This document shows positions 36,577-45,837 of a stretch of 64,000 nucleotides of DNA, piece after piece. How positions within the stretch are numbered: position 1 is the stretch's first letter; each line of letters starts with the position of its first letter. The translations under genes were made by a program, and so were the position numbers. Source of the stretch: Vreelandella maris (lineage in GTDB: Bacteria > Pseudomonadota > Gammaproteobacteria > Pseudomonadales > Halomonadaceae); NCBI RefSeq assembly GCF_013371085.1, contig NZ_JABWCV010000012.1, forward strand, positions 1 through 64,000. Direction: 5' to 3'. The notes under the pieces are model-generated. The model did not search any database and was not told the origin of the DNA. It saw only the letters and a program-made list of their open reading frames with translations.

Positions 36577-38547
36577 CTATCCACACGGCTTACTTTTACG
36601 AAATTCCCGTGGCTCAATCCCCCACTTTGTTAGCCGTGACGCTAACGTCGTTGGTTTGATACCCAGTAGCTCCGCGGCGCCGCCCGCCCCCGACACTTTG
36701 CCGCCCGCCTGGGAGAGCGCGGCTAGCGTACTTTCTCGTTGGCGCTGGCTAAGCGCATGCTCGGTCAGCAGCGTGGTTTCATGATGTTGCCCGAGGTCAC
36801 GACCCGCCGTGGGCTCGTTGCTTGTGCGGCTTAACGAGCGGGGCGGCTCCCCCAACAGGAGATCATCGAATACCAGACGCCGATCCTGGGTGACGATTAC
36901 CTGACGTTCAATGACGTTTTCAAGCTCACGGATATTGCCGGGCCAGGGGTAACGCTGGAGGATTTCTAATTGCGCGGGAGGGATACGCACTCCGGGCTTA
37001 TTGAATTTGAGGCAGGCTCGGTGCAAAAAATGCCGCGCCAGCAGTGGCACATCCTCAATCCGTTTGCGCAAGGGCACCGAATCGATGGGGAAAACGTTAA
37101 GGCGAAAATAGAGGTCTTCACGAAAATGCCCCACCTCAATCATGTCGCGCAGTTCACGGTTGGTCGCGGCAATGACCCGCACGTCGACTTCCCGTGTGCG
37201 GTTGTCGCCCACCCGTTCGAACTGTTGATCCTGCAATACACGCAGCAGCTTACTCTGTAACTCGAGAGGAATTTCACCCACTTCATCCAAAAACAGCGTC
37301 CCGCCATGGGCGAGCTCAAAACGCCCTGGGCGGTCCTGTACCGCCCCGGTGAAGGCGCCTTTGACATGGCCGAAAAACTCGCTTTCAAACAGGTCACGCG
37401 GAATAGCCGCACAGTTTACCCGGATCAGTGGCCGGTCACTGCGCGAACTGCCCGCGTGGATAGCGCGGGCGATCAGCTCTTTACCGGTGCCCGACTCACC
37501 ACTTATCAGCACATTGGCACTGGTAGGCGCCACCATCTCGATCTGTTTAATCAGCTTTGCCACGGCCGGGCTATTGCCAACAATATCGCGATGGTTGAGC
37601 TCTGCTTTTATCTCTTCTTGAAGGTACTCATTTTCCAGTTCCAGGCGCTGCTTGAGCGTCTCCACTTCGGCGAGCGCATCCCGAAGTTGCTGCTCGGCGC
37701 GCTTGCGCTCACGAATATCCCGAAACAACACCACGGCGCCCACTAAACGGCCCATCTCAAAAATCGGCGTGCTGGTGTACTCGACCGGAATCGCTTCGCC
37801 ATTTTTGTGCCAAAACACCTCGTTATCGACATGGTGCACCTGACCGTCGCTGAACGAGGCGTGAATCGGGCACTGCTGCACCGGAAAGTGGCTGCCGTCG
37901 GCATGGGTGTGGTGAAACATGAGGTGCGCGTCATGGCCGACCATATCGTCGGTACTCCAGCCCAAAATGCGCTCTGCAGCGGGGTTTACAAACGTCGTTT
38001 TGCCCTCCGCATCCAAGCCATAGATCCCCTCGCCTGCCGCGCCAAGGATCAGCTGATTCTGCTTTTCGATACGCTCGAATACCTGTTCGACCCGCTGCCA
38101 ACCCACTTCCCCCTGGCGGTGCTGGCGACCAAGCTCTGCCTTGGCACGTCGCTGCTCGGCTTTATTACGATCAATCAGCGTTAACAGAAGCTGTTCAGAG
38201 TCTTCAATGCACTGGGCATAAACCTCTACCCGGTAGGGCTGGCGCAGCATATCGAGTATCACCAAATCATCCGACCAGGCGGTTTTTTGCACCAGCGCCT
38301 CATCCGTAAAGCTCACCCATAGCGGCAGTGACGCACTCAAACGGTGGCTAAAGGGAGCCGCTAGAGGCATGCCTTGCTCAATACCTGTTTGCTCAGTACA
38401 TAGCTGTTCAATGCATAGCAGCTCACAGGCAGCCGGATTGGCAGCCAATAGCTGATCGGTAAAGGGGTCGATCACAATCATGGCAAGCGGTGAGTAGCCG
38501 CCCATGAGTGCAGAGGCTGTGGCGTGCTTGGTTTCCTGCATAAGCAT
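36577..38547 (-). CDS. sigma-54-dependent enhancer-binding regulator, CynF-like
   Basis: The 656-residue activator has a degenerate PAS-like domain (about 15-125), a full PAS domain (about 165-280, with GIYGLDAEGKTTFVNPAAER), a coiled coil (285-315), an AAA+ domain (322-560) and a Fis-type helix-turn-helix (605-645). AAA+ motifs are intact: Walker A GESGTGKE (350-357), the sigma-54 contact loop GAFTGA (397-402) and Walker B GGTLFLDE (415-422). There is no receiver domain, so the signal is sensed directly, probably by PAS. It diverges from the FNT-cynS genes, matching CynF in the cyanate clusters of pseudomonads. The inducer is inferred, not seen. Confidence 0.88.
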   Translation of the reverse strand: MLMQETKHATASALMGGYSPLAMIVIDPFTDQLLAANPAACELLCIEQLCTEQTGIEQGMPLAAPFSHRLSASLPLWVSFTDEALVQKTAWSDDLVILDMLRQPYRVEVYAQCIEDSEQLLLTLIDRNKAEQRRAKAELGRQHRQGEVGWQRVEQVFERIEKQNQLILGAAGEGIYGLDAEGKTTFVNPAAERILGWSTDDMVGHDAHLMFHHTHADGSHFPVQQCPIHASFSDGQVHHVDNEVFWHKNGEAIPVEYTSTPIFEMGRLVGAVVLFRDIRERKRAEQQLRDALAEVETLKQRLELENEYLQEEIKAELNHRDIVGNSPAVAKLIKQIEMVAPTSANVLISGESGTGKELIARAIHAGSSRSDRPLIRVNCAAIPRDLFESEFFGHVKGAFTGAVQDRPGRFELAHGGTLFLDEVGEIPLELQSKLLRVLQDQQFERVGDNRTREVDVRVIAATNRELRDMIEVGHFREDLYFRLNVFPIDSVPLRKRIEDVPLLARHFLHRACLKFNKPGVRIPPAQLEILQRYPWPGNIRELENVIERQVIVTQDRRLVFDDLLLGEPPRSLSRTSNEPTAGRDLGQHHETTLLTEHALSQRQRESTLAALSQAGGKVSGAGGAAELLGIKPTTLASRLTKWGIEPREFRKSKPCG

Positions 38548-38610
38548 TAGCTACTACCTCAGGATTCAAGGTGATCTTCACTAATGAACCATTCAATTCC
38601 CACGCCAGTT

Positions 38611-38661
38611 ACGATTTTTCGTTAATAAAACAACGAAATATCGTTATTTACGATTTTTCGT
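38611..38661. promoter_or_regulatory. three ACGA-N4-TCGT enhancer sites
   Basis: ACGATTTTTCGT (38611-38622), ACGAAATATCGT (38633-38644) and ACGATTTTTCGT (38650-38661) are three copies of one inverted repeat. Their centres are 22 and 17 bp apart. They lie 64-114 bp upstream of the regulator start and about 100-150 bp upstream of the -24/-12 promoter facing the transporter gene, the usual place for a sigma-54 enhancer. The outer two copies are identical in their 12-bp core. Confidence 0.75.
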
Positions 38662-38743
38662 AACTATTCGAGTGATTCAAAACCAATGCCAAAAAAATAA
38701 ATTAATCAATTAAAAACAAACGGTTAATCAGCACAATCAAGAG

Positions 38744-38760
38744 TTGGCACATAAATCGCA
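38744..38760 (+). promoter_or_regulatory. sigma-54 (-24/-12) promoter of FNT-cynS
   Basis: TTGGCACATAAATCGCA has GG (38746-38747) and GC (38758-38759) separated by exactly 10 bp. The -24 half TTGGCAC is perfect; the -12 half has one change from TTGCA. Transcription would start near 38771, leaving a leader of about 150 nt. With three enhancer repeats upstream and an EBP gene next door, this is a confident call. Confidence 0.75.
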
Positions 38761-38921
38761 ATACAAACAGTGATAGTGCGATAGCGCCACACGCTTAATC
38801 TCTTTTGCACCAGGAAGGCGCAGCCATCGGTTTTATTGCTCCTATTTATTGCTCCTAGCAGGAAACTCTAAAACTCTTGGGTTAAGCGTTAATTAACCGA
38901 AATGACACAGGAGACATGCTT

Positions 38922-39734
38922 ATGTCTTATCTAATGCCCAGTGAATTTGTCACCAAGCTGGTGGATCAGGGTGAATCAAAAATCTATATGGGCACCCGGG
39001 ATACACTTATTCGCTCCTTTATGGCGGGAGCTACCCTGGCGTTGGCAGTTATTTTCGCCATTACCATAGCGACACAAACAGGCAACTTCTTGATAGGGGC
39101 GCTGCTCTTTCCGGTCGGCTTTGTGATGCTTTACCTGATGGGCTATGACCTGCTCACTGGTGTTTTCACACTGGTGCCTCTTGCATGGCTCGACAAGCGG
39201 CCTGGCGTCACACTACCCCGAATGCTGAAGTGCTGGGGGCTGGTAGGGCTCGGCAATCTTGGGGGTGCCCTATTTATCGCCACCTTCGGTTACTTGAACT
39301 TCACCATGGGCGGCACTGAAGAGATCAACGCTGTCGGCCAAACGATGATGACCGTCGGTGAAAGCCGAACGGTGGGTTATCAGGATGCCGGCATTGCCGG
39401 TTGGATCGTGCTCTTCCTAAGAGGCATGTTCTGCAACTGGATGGTGTCCATGGGCGTGGTGGGTGCTGCCATCTCTACAACGGTTTCCGGCAAAATCATG
39501 GCCATGTGGATGCCGATTATTGTCTTCTTCTATCTCGGTTTTGAGCACTCCGTTGTCAACATGTTCCTGTTCCCGATTGGTCTGATGATGGGCGCTGACT
39601 TCACTCTGTATCAATACATTATGTGGAACGAAATCCCCACCGTACTAGGCAACTTGGTAGGCGGTTTGACGCTGGTTGGCTTGGTTCTCTACACCACCCA
39701 CGTCCGCACTCAGGCCAAAAAAGTCTTTTCTTGA
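38922..39734 (+). CDS. formate/nitrite transporter (FNT)-family channel linked to cyanase
   Basis: The 270-residue membrane protein has six helices. FNT features include GALLFPVGFVMLYLMGYDLL in the first half and CNWMVSMGVVGAAI, with the conserved N-W following LRGMFC, in the second. Relatives are FocA, NirC and HSC channels for monovalent anions. The genome context (sigma-54 promoter, cyanase downstream) suggests uptake of cyanate or bicarbonate, or export of a product. The second ATG (38922) is 8 nt after AGGAG; the first (38916) is only 2 nt away. A short hairpin lies between it and cynS. Confidence 0.85.
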   Translation: MSYLMPSEFVTKLVDQGESKIYMGTRDTLIRSFMAGATLALAVIFAITIATQTGNFLIGALLFPVGFVMLYLMGYDLLTGVFTLVPLAWLDKRPGVTLPRMLKCWGLVGLGNLGGALFIATFGYLNFTMGGTEEINAVGQTMMTVGESRTVGYQDAGIAGWIVLFLRGMFCNWMVSMGVVGAAISTTVSGKIMAMWMPIIVFFYLGFEHSVVNMFLFPIGLMMGADFTLYQYIMWNEIPTVLGNLVGGLTLVGLVLYTTHVRTQAKKVFS

Positions 39735-39754
39735 TCGCAGCCTATTAGGCAAAA

Positions 39755-39773
39755 AAGGGCGTCAAACGCCCTT
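39755..39773 (+). other. intercistronic hairpin between FNT gene and cynS
   Basis: AAGGGCGT pairs with ACGCCCTT across CAA. There is no T-tract, so it looks like a processing or stability element or a leaky attenuator. The cynS ribosome-binding site AAGGAG follows 7 nt later. Confidence 0.5.
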
Positions 39774-39793
39774 AACTCTAAAGGAGAACCATC

Positions 39794-40234
39794 ATGGATA
39801 AGCTCGAAATGCGTCATACTCTGCTCGCCGCCAAAGCGCGTAAAAAAATGAGCTGGGACGACATTGGTAAAACGGTTGGCATGTCGCCGGTCTGGGTCGC
39901 TTCCGCCTGCTACGGCATGAATAGCGCCAGCAGCGATGTGGCTCATCAAATATGCGATACGCTGGGCGTGGAAAGCGACGTCGCCGAAGCGTTAGTGGCG
40001 TTTCCCACCAAAGCCTGGGACGAAGCAATTCCCCAGGACCCCTTCATCTACCGCCTGTATGAAGTGGTCGGCGTTTATGGGGAAACCTTGAAGGACGTCG
40101 TGCAGGAGAAGTTTGGCGACGGCATCATGAGCGCCATCGACTTCACCATGGAAGTCGACAAAATCGAAGACCCCAAAGGTGATCGGGTATTACTCACCTT
40201 GAATGGCAAATTTTTACCTTATAAATCCTGGTAA
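39794..40234 (+). CDS. cynS: cyanate hydratase (cyanase)
   Basis: The 146-residue decameric enzyme converts cyanate and bicarbonate to carbon dioxide and carbamate, which breaks down to ammonia. The N-terminal helical domain (KKMSWDDIGKTVGMSPVWVA) and the compact C-terminal domain are present. The catalytic triad is intact: Arg87 and Glu90 in YRLYEVVGVYGE, and Ser113 in DGIMSAIDF, with the same spacing as E. coli R96/E99/S122. AAGGAG precedes the ATG. It follows the FNT gene by 59 bp under the same sigma-54 promoter. No carbonic anhydrase (cynT) gene is adjacent, unlike E. coli. Confidence 0.97.
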   Translation: MDKLEMRHTLLAAKARKKMSWDDIGKTVGMSPVWVASACYGMNSASSDVAHQICDTLGVESDVAEALVAFPTKAWDEAIPQDPFIYRLYEVVGVYGETLKDVVQEKFGDGIMSAIDFTMEVDKIEDPKGDRVLLTLNGKFLPYKSW

Positions 40235-40262
40235 AACGTAAGACCTAAGCATTGTTAAGGCA

Positions 40263-41102
40263 TTAGGTGGAAGCTTCGACCCTCGCCACGCTGCGCTCAA
40301 CCGCTGACCGGTAACCGGCACCGAACAGCAGCAGGTGATTCAACAGCGGATAAAGCTGAAACAGCGCTTCACGCCTCGGCCAGTCGGTCGGGGCGTCGCC
40401 GTTCCAGTAGGCGTCAAAAAACGCCTCGCCGGGCGAGCCAAACAGAGTCAGCATCGCTAAATCCACTTCCGGGTAGTGGCGATATACCGCGGGGTCTATC
40501 AGAGCGGGCCCCTGCGGGGTGGTGAGTACATTCCCCGACCAACAATCACCATGCAGCAGGCTGGGTGGTGCATCGGGCAGCCAGCGCTCTAGATCTTCGG
40601 CCAAGCGCTCGATGCGCTCGCGCAGCTGGCTATCCAGCAGCCCTTGCTGGTAGCACGCCTCGCTAAGGGGGAGCAGGCGGCGTTCACGCTGGAAAGCCCG
40701 CCCATCACTAAGCGGCGCATTAGGCTGGGGAGTGAGCCCACAGGCATTATCCTGATGCCAACCGTGGGCATCGCCAATCACTTCGTGCAAGCTGCGCAGC
40801 CCTTCGCCAAGCGCAGTTGCGTTCTGCGGCCCGGGCACCGTGTCTAACGACTCAATGACCAGCCAGCCGTCTGCCAGTCCGAGCACTTCCGGCACCACTA
40901 GCTTCGCACAGGCATTGCGCAGGGTACGCAACCCTTCTGCTTCACCACGCAACCGAGCAGCGTCGTCATGCTTGATCACCACCTGCCCCTGGCGCGTCTC
41001 AAGGCGATAAACAGCAGCGATATCGCCGCCACTTAGCGGCTGCAAATCACCGCTCGGGGTCAGTTTAATAGACTCCAGCAACTGCCGCAGAGTGGCATCC
41101 AT
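40263..41102 (-). CDS. fructosamine/ketosamine-3-kinase family protein
   Basis: The 279-residue small-molecule kinase of the APH fold phosphorylates the sugar part of glycated amines so they fall off (protein deglycation). It has a lysine in QGQVVIKHDDA, the catalytic loop SLLHGDCWSGNVL (H-G-D-x-W-S-G-N family motif) and the DFG-equivalent ALIDPAVYRHYPEVDLAM. It resembles E. coli YniA. It is convergent with cynS (28-bp gap) and upstream of the transaldolase end on the same strand, but no operon link is clear. Confidence 0.85.
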   Translation of the reverse strand: MDATLRQLLESIKLTPSGDLQPLSGGDIAAVYRLETRQGQVVIKHDDAARLRGEAEGLRTLRNACAKLVVPEVLGLADGWLVIESLDTVPGPQNATALGEGLRSLHEVIGDAHGWHQDNACGLTPQPNAPLSDGRAFQRERRLLPLSEACYQQGLLDSQLRERIERLAEDLERWLPDAPPSLLHGDCWSGNVLTTPQGPALIDPAVYRHYPEVDLAMLTLFGSPGEAFFDAYWNGDAPTDWPRREALFQLYPLLNHLLLFGAGYRSAVERSVARVEAST

Positions 41103-41189
41103 GACACACTCCCCATATCTGAATATAACGTCGCCAGCGTCAGGGCTTACCCTAACCCCGACGCACTTAAACCATGACTAACGTATATT

Positions 41190-42143
41190 TCAGCCTAGCC
41201 GTTTATCAATCAACGATTCAAGTTCCAGCTGGTCGTCGTGGAAGCGGCGGATACCTTCAGCTAGCTTGTCATTGGCCATGGCATCCTGGTTATGCCCCCA
41301 GCGGAAAGCGGCTTCGTTAAGCGGCGCAGTGGGTTTACCCGCACCTTCCCCGGCACGGATTTGCGCAGTAACGCTGCCTTCCGTCGCCTCTAGCTCTTCC
41401 AGTAACGCCGGCGAAATGGTCAGCCGTGGGCAACCTGCCAGCGCGAGCACTTGGCCGGTGGTGCGGAAGCTCGCACCCATTACCACAGTGTCGTAACCAC
41501 CCTGGTTGGCTCGCTCACACACGCCCTGCACAAACTGAACACCCGGGTCGTTTTCTGGCGTGTACTCACTGCCGGTCTCTTTTTTGTACCAATCGGTCAC
41601 TCGGCCCACGAAGGGTGAGATGAGAAACACGCCAGCGTCGAAACATGCCTGGGCCTGGGCATCGCTAAACAGCAGCGTCAGGTTGCACTGAATGCCCTCA
41701 CGCTCAAGTACCTCGGCGGCACGAATGCCTTCCCAGGTAGATGCCAGCTTGATCAACACACGATCGCGTGACACTCCACGGGCATCGTACAGCTCGATGA
41801 GTTCATGGGCCTTGGCGATACTGGCCTGGGTATCAAACGACAAACGAGCAGCCACTTCGGTGGAAACACGTCCCGGCACAACCGCTGAAATCTCACTGCC
41901 CATGGCCACCGCCAGGCGGTCAACGGCGTGTTTGACTTGCTCTTCACGGCTGCCGCCAGAGGCTTTTACAGTGCTCAGCTCTTCGTCGATTAGCGCTTGA
42001 TAACCGGACAAACTAAATGCCTTGAGCAGCAGTGAGGGGTTGGTCGTGGCATCTTGTGGCTGATAACGACGAATGGCCTCAAGATCGCCGGTGTCGGCGA
42101 CGACAAGCGAATGTTGCTTTAACTGTTGCAGCTGGCTGGTCAT
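41190..42143 (-). CDS. tal: transaldolase (TalB type)
   Basis: The 317-residue TIM-barrel enzyme transfers a dihydroxyacetone unit in the pentose phosphate pathway. Schiff-base Lys132 lies in [12 protein letters not shown], with Asp17 in VADTGD and Glu96 in [10 protein letters not shown], all at E. coli TalB positions. It is the last gene of the polyol operon, 20 bp after xylB. Here it would help recycle the extra xylulose 5-phosphate made from polyols. This catabolic copy may not be the only tal in the genome. Confidence 0.95.
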   Translation of the reverse strand: MTSQLQQLKQHSLVVADTGDLEAIRRYQPQDATTNPSLLLKAFSLSGYQALIDEELSTVKASGGSREEQVKHAVDRLAVAMGSEISAVVPGRVSTEVAARLSFDTQASIAKAHELIELYDARGVSRDRVLIKLASTWEGIRAAEVLEREGIQCNLTLLFSDAQAQACFDAGVFLISPFVGRVTDWYKKETGSEYTPENDPGVQFVQGVCERANQGGYDTVVMGASFRTTGQVLALAGCPRLTISPALLEELEATEGSVTAQIRAGEGAGKPTAPLNEAAFRWGHNQDAMANDKLAEGIRRFHDDQLELESLIDKRLG

Positions 42144-42163
42144 AAAATCTCCTTGATATGCTT

Positions 42164-43651
42164 TTAAGCGCCGCCATGGCGTTGTTCAAGTGCTGCGCAA
42201 TAACGTGCATAAATCGGTTGGTACGCGGCCACACGGTCAGGATGGGGGTCAGCCAGTGACTGGGCATCCAGGTGAACTAATTTCTCACACAGCGCTTCCA
42301 GGGTTACGCCTTCTGCACGCTGGTCGCACCAGGCCGCCTGTATCGCCGCCCCTAGGGCAGCCGCGTCGGTAATTTCGGGGCAAATCACTTGGGTACCGGT
42401 AATGTCCGACACCATCTGTCGCCATACTGGGCTATTCGCACCTCCGCCGATCAGGCGGATCTGGCTAGCCCCTGCGGTTAAATCACCCAATAATTCCAGC
42501 CCATAGCGTAGCCCGAAAGTGGCGCCTTCCACCACGGCGCGGCATAAATTAGCCTGGGTGGTATTCAAACTGGTCAGGCCAAGAAAGTCTGCTGAGGCGT
42601 TGGGCAACATTGGCACCCGCTCGCCATTGAAAAAAGGCAGCACGGTAACGCCTTCGGCGCCGATGGGCGCGCTGGCTACTTTTTCGCCAAACGCGGCTAG
42701 GTCCAGGCCGAACAGCTCGCGTACCCGCGTGGTGGCCGAGGTGACATTCATGGTGCAGATCAACGGCAGCCAGCCACCGGTGCTGGAGCAGAAGTTCGCA
42801 ACCATGGCGTTGTCACACTCGACGGGGGTGGCCGAGTAAGCGCAAACGGTGCCGGAGGTGCCCAAGCTCAGCGTGATCAACCCTGGGGTAATATTGCCGG
42901 TGCCAATGGCGCCCAGCATGTTGTCGCCGCCACCGGAAGAGACAACAACCTGATCACCAAGGCCCAGCTCACGTGCGACTACCTGGCGCACCACGCCAAC
43001 CGGCTCATGGGCTTCCAACAAACGGGGCAGCACCCGCGCTGGGTCTAGCTCGGGAGCTATTTCCTCAAATACCTGCAACTGCCAGCAGCGTTTGCGGGTA
43101 TCGAAGTAGCCGGTACCCGAGGCATCGCCCGCTTCGGTGACCCGCTCGCCGGTAAGCCAGAAATTGAGATAGTCGTGGGGTAGCAGCAGGCTTTCGATGC
43201 GGTGGTACGCATCTGGGTGATGCTCACGCAGCCAGGCAACCTTTGAGGCGGTATAGCCGGTTTGCAGCACTAACCCCAGTTTTTCCAGGCAGCCCGTTTC
43301 ACCGCCCAGGCGGGCAACTAATTCGGCATTCTGCGCGCTGGTTTCGGTATCGCACCACAGCTTGGCGGGGTAGACCGGCGCACCATCCGCATCGAGCGCC
43401 ACCATGCCGTGCTGCTGGCCGGAAACGCCGATACCACGCACCTCACTCGCCGAGACCCCGGCTTTATCGAGGGCGGCAAAGAATGCGCCTTTCAGGGCCG
43501 CCAACCACTCGGCCGGTACCTGCTCGCGGCGGCCATTTTCGCCCTCTTCCAAGCGATGGGGGCGGCTTGCTTCCGACAGAATCATGCCTCGTTCAACGTC
43601 GACCACCACCACCTTGGTACTTTGGGTACCGCAATCTACCCCGATATACAT
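42164..43651 (-). CDS. xylB: xylulokinase
   Basis: The 495-residue FGGY kinase phosphorylates D-xylulose. It starts [18 protein letters not shown] (phosphate-1 loop) and has [13 protein letters not shown] for the sugar site and [15 protein letters not shown] with the catalytic Asp. The adenosine motif [20 protein letters not shown] follows. D-arabitol oxidised to xylulose would enter here. The ATG shares one base with the mtlK-type stop (TGATG), indicating coupling; a GTG one codon upstream is less likely given AGGA at 8 nt. Confidence 0.93.
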   Translation of the reverse strand: MYIGVDCGTQSTKVVVVDVERGMILSEASRPHRLEEGENGRREQVPAEWLAALKGAFFAALDKAGVSASEVRGIGVSGQQHGMVALDADGAPVYPAKLWCDTETSAQNAELVARLGGETGCLEKLGLVLQTGYTASKVAWLREHHPDAYHRIESLLLPHDYLNFWLTGERVTEAGDASGTGYFDTRKRCWQLQVFEEIAPELDPARVLPRLLEAHEPVGVVRQVVARELGLGDQVVVSSGGGDNMLGAIGTGNITPGLITLSLGTSGTVCAYSATPVECDNAMVANFCSSTGGWLPLICTMNVTSATTRVRELFGLDLAAFGEKVASAPIGAEGVTVLPFFNGERVPMLPNASADFLGLTSLNTTQANLCRAVVEGATFGLRYGLELLGDLTAGASQIRLIGGGANSPVWRQMVSDITGTQVICPEITDAAALGAAIQAAWCDQRAEGVTLEALCEKLVHLDAQSLADPHPDRVAAYQPIYARYCAALEQRHGGA

Positions 43652-45138
43652 CACACTGTTCCTTTGGATGACGCCAGACCCTCTAGCGTAGCGCGTGCGC
43701 CACGTTCGTGCAGTGAACTTAGAGTTGCTATATAGGCTTCAACAAAGCGGGCGCTGTCGATCAAATCACCAAACAACTCGCGGTTTTCGATAAAGGCCGT
43801 GGGTCGAGTGCGGTTCTCAGCGGCAATGGCCATTAGCGGTGCCTTCAAACGATCAACAATCTCAATCGGCTCGCCCTGCTCGTCCACCCCCTCAGCGTAG
43901 CGCGCCCAACTGGCCACCACGGCGGCACTGCGCTCTATCTCGCCACCCTGGGCCAACTGCTGGCGAATCACCGGCACTAGCCATTTGGGAATCCGGTCAG
44001 AGCTCTCGGCGCAGAGCCGTGCCAGGGTATCTTTGATTTGCGGGTTGGCAAAACGCGCAATCAGCGTTAAGCGATAATCTTCAAGATCAACCCCCGGCAC
44101 TGGCGCCAATGTTGGTGTGCCCTCCTCGCGCATATAGCCCAAGAGAAAATCAACAAACAGCGGATCTTGGCATACCTCATGGGCGTAGCGGTATCCCGCT
44201 AAATAACCAAAGTAGGTCAGCGCCTGATGGCTGGCGTTGAGTAGGCGCAGCTTCATCAGCTCGTAGGGTTCGACATCCTCAACAACTTGAACGCCTACCT
44301 TTTCAAACGCTGGGCGGCCAAGGGGAAAGTGGTCCTCCAGCACCCATTGCGTAAAGGGTTCGCAAACCACTGGCCAGGCGTCCTCGACGCCAAAGCGCTG
44401 ATTAAGCTCATCAATATCGGTAGGTGATGTCACTGGGGTAATGCGATCCACCATGGCGTTGGGAAACGCCACCTCGGCTTCCAGCCAGGCACCTAACTCG
44501 GAATCCCGCGCCTGGGCATAGGCGCCGAACATACGTTTAGCGACATCGCCGTTACCTTGAATATTATCGCAGGACATAACGGTAAAGGGTGCAATGCCGC
44601 GTGCACGGCGGCGGGCCAGCGCCTCCACCACGAGCCCGAAGCTGGTGGTCGGCTGGGTGGGGTTAGCAAGGTCGGCGCATACCTGAGGATTATCGAGATC
44701 GAACTCGCCACTCACCGGATGAAAGTTGTAGCCGCCTTCGGTCACTGTCAGCGACACGATACGAATCGCCGGGTCGGCCATCTGCTCAATCACCGCCTCG
44801 GTATCGTCCGGTGCAAACAGGTAATTCACCATACTGCCAATGACCCGCGGCTCGTACTGGCCGTCAGGGTGCTTGACCACCAGGGTGTAGAGATAGTCCT
44901 GTGCTGCCAAGGCCTGCTGCATACGTTTGTCGCCGGGCATCACGCCCACGCCAACAATCCCCCAATCCAGCGCTTCGCCCTGGTTCATCAGTGCATCCAG
45001 ATACATCGCCTGATGGGCACGGTGAAAGCCGCCTACGCCGATATGCACAATACCGGGGGTGAGCGCCTTGCGGTCATAGTGAGGCACAGCAACATCGGCG
45101 GTTAGATTGCCCAGGTTGTGATTGTTAAGTTGGGTCAT
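43651..45138 (-). CDS. mtlK: mannitol 2-dehydrogenase (long-chain polyol dehydrogenase)
   Basis: The 495-residue NAD-dependent enzyme oxidises D-mannitol to fructose, and probably D-arabitol to xylulose. It has the Rossmann segment VHIGVGGFHRAHQAMYLDAL and the family's K-x4-N-x2-H catalytic motif in MKLRLLNASHQ (Lys296, Asn301, His304). These match K295/N300/H303 of the Pseudomonas enzyme. It sits between the P-loop kinase and xylB in the polyol operon. Closely related fructuronate and tagaturonate reductases share the fold; context favours polyols. Confidence 0.9.
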   Translation of the reverse strand: MTQLNNHNLGNLTADVAVPHYDRKALTPGIVHIGVGGFHRAHQAMYLDALMNQGEALDWGIVGVGVMPGDKRMQQALAAQDYLYTLVVKHPDGQYEPRVIGSMVNYLFAPDDTEAVIEQMADPAIRIVSLTVTEGGYNFHPVSGEFDLDNPQVCADLANPTQPTTSFGLVVEALARRRARGIAPFTVMSCDNIQGNGDVAKRMFGAYAQARDSELGAWLEAEVAFPNAMVDRITPVTSPTDIDELNQRFGVEDAWPVVCEPFTQWVLEDHFPLGRPAFEKVGVQVVEDVEPYELMKLRLLNASHQALTYFGYLAGYRYAHEVCQDPLFVDFLLGYMREEGTPTLAPVPGVDLEDYRLTLIARFANPQIKDTLARLCAESSDRIPKWLVPVIRQQLAQGGEIERSAAVVASWARYAEGVDEQGEPIEIVDRLKAPLMAIAAENRTRPTAFIENRELFGDLIDSARFVEAYIATLSSLHERGARATLEGLASSKGTV

Positions 45139-45209
45139 GGGTACTCTCCAGCCAAGGCCTACTTGGCGCGATGGGGATAATAAAAGTGACTAAAACGGTT
45201 ACAAAAACG

Positions 45210-45830
45210 CTAGCGCCAGCGCTGGTCAGGCGTTAAACAGCAGCGTTTTACCAATTGCGCATTGAGCATATCTTTGTGGTGGGTCCGCTCCAGCGCCCCG
45301 GCGCGGTCCTGGCCCATCTCAAGCCAGCGATTGATCAATCGCTCAACCAACACGTCGTCATCGACGTCTATAAATAGCGTCCAATCAAATAGTGGGCGCA
45401 GGTCGCGCCAGGGAGTGCGATCCAGCAGCAAATAGTTGCCTTCGACGATCACGATGCGCTGCTTAAGCGTGATCAGCCGCCCACCTGCACGAGCGAGATC
45501 CAGCGGGCGATCAAAGACCGGTACCGCTACCGGATGGATAGCCTGACGGATGCGTTCAAGGTCGCAGCGCAGCCCCTCCACATCGAAGGTGTGAGGCGCG
45601 CCTTTAAGCGGCACCTGCTGCTCGCCCAGCACGGCGTTATCGAAGTGATAGCCGTCCATGGGCACCAGACCGACTTGGCCCGGCAAACGCTGATTAATGG
45701 CATCGCAGAGCTGGGCGCTGCGATAGGATTTCCCCGCCCCTGGCGGCCCTGCCAGCGCTACCAAGTAGCGCGATGCACCGTCAGCGGCGCTAATAATCTG
45801 TTGTGCTAAGGCATCAAGATCAGGCGTCAT
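45210..45830 (-). CDS. P-loop kinase of the uridine-kinase-like family (FrcK/YggC type)
   Basis: The 206-residue protein has a Walker A motif LAGPPGAGKS (28-35 for GPPGAGKS), the MDGYHFDNAVL loop typical of phosphoribulokinase/uridine-kinase relatives, and IVIVEGNYLLL. FrcK-type members sit in fructose or polyol uptake operons. In this operon mannitol and sorbitol dehydrogenases would both make fructose, and no PfkB-type fructokinase is present, so this enzyme may fill that role. ATG 45830 is preferred over GTG two codons upstream because GAGG lies 5 nt before it. Confidence 0.72.
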   Translation of the reverse strand: MTPDLDALAQQIISAADGASRYLVALAGPPGAGKSYRSAQLCDAINQRLPGQVGLVPMDGYHFDNAVLGEQQVPLKGAPHTFDVEGLRCDLERIRQAIHPVAVPVFDRPLDLARAGGRLITLKQRIVIVEGNYLLLDRTPWRDLRPLFDWTLFIDVDDDVLVERLINRWLEMGQDRAGALERTHHKDMLNAQLVKRCCLTPDQRWR

Positions 45831-45837
45831 GGCCACC

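Noticed and set aside
42164-45138. Fructuronate/tagaturonate pathway instead of polyol use
   Set aside because: The long-chain dehydrogenase could be a uronate reductase, but xylulokinase, a sorbitol-type SDR and a Smo-like ABC importer point to polyols. No uronate isomerase or dehydratase is present.
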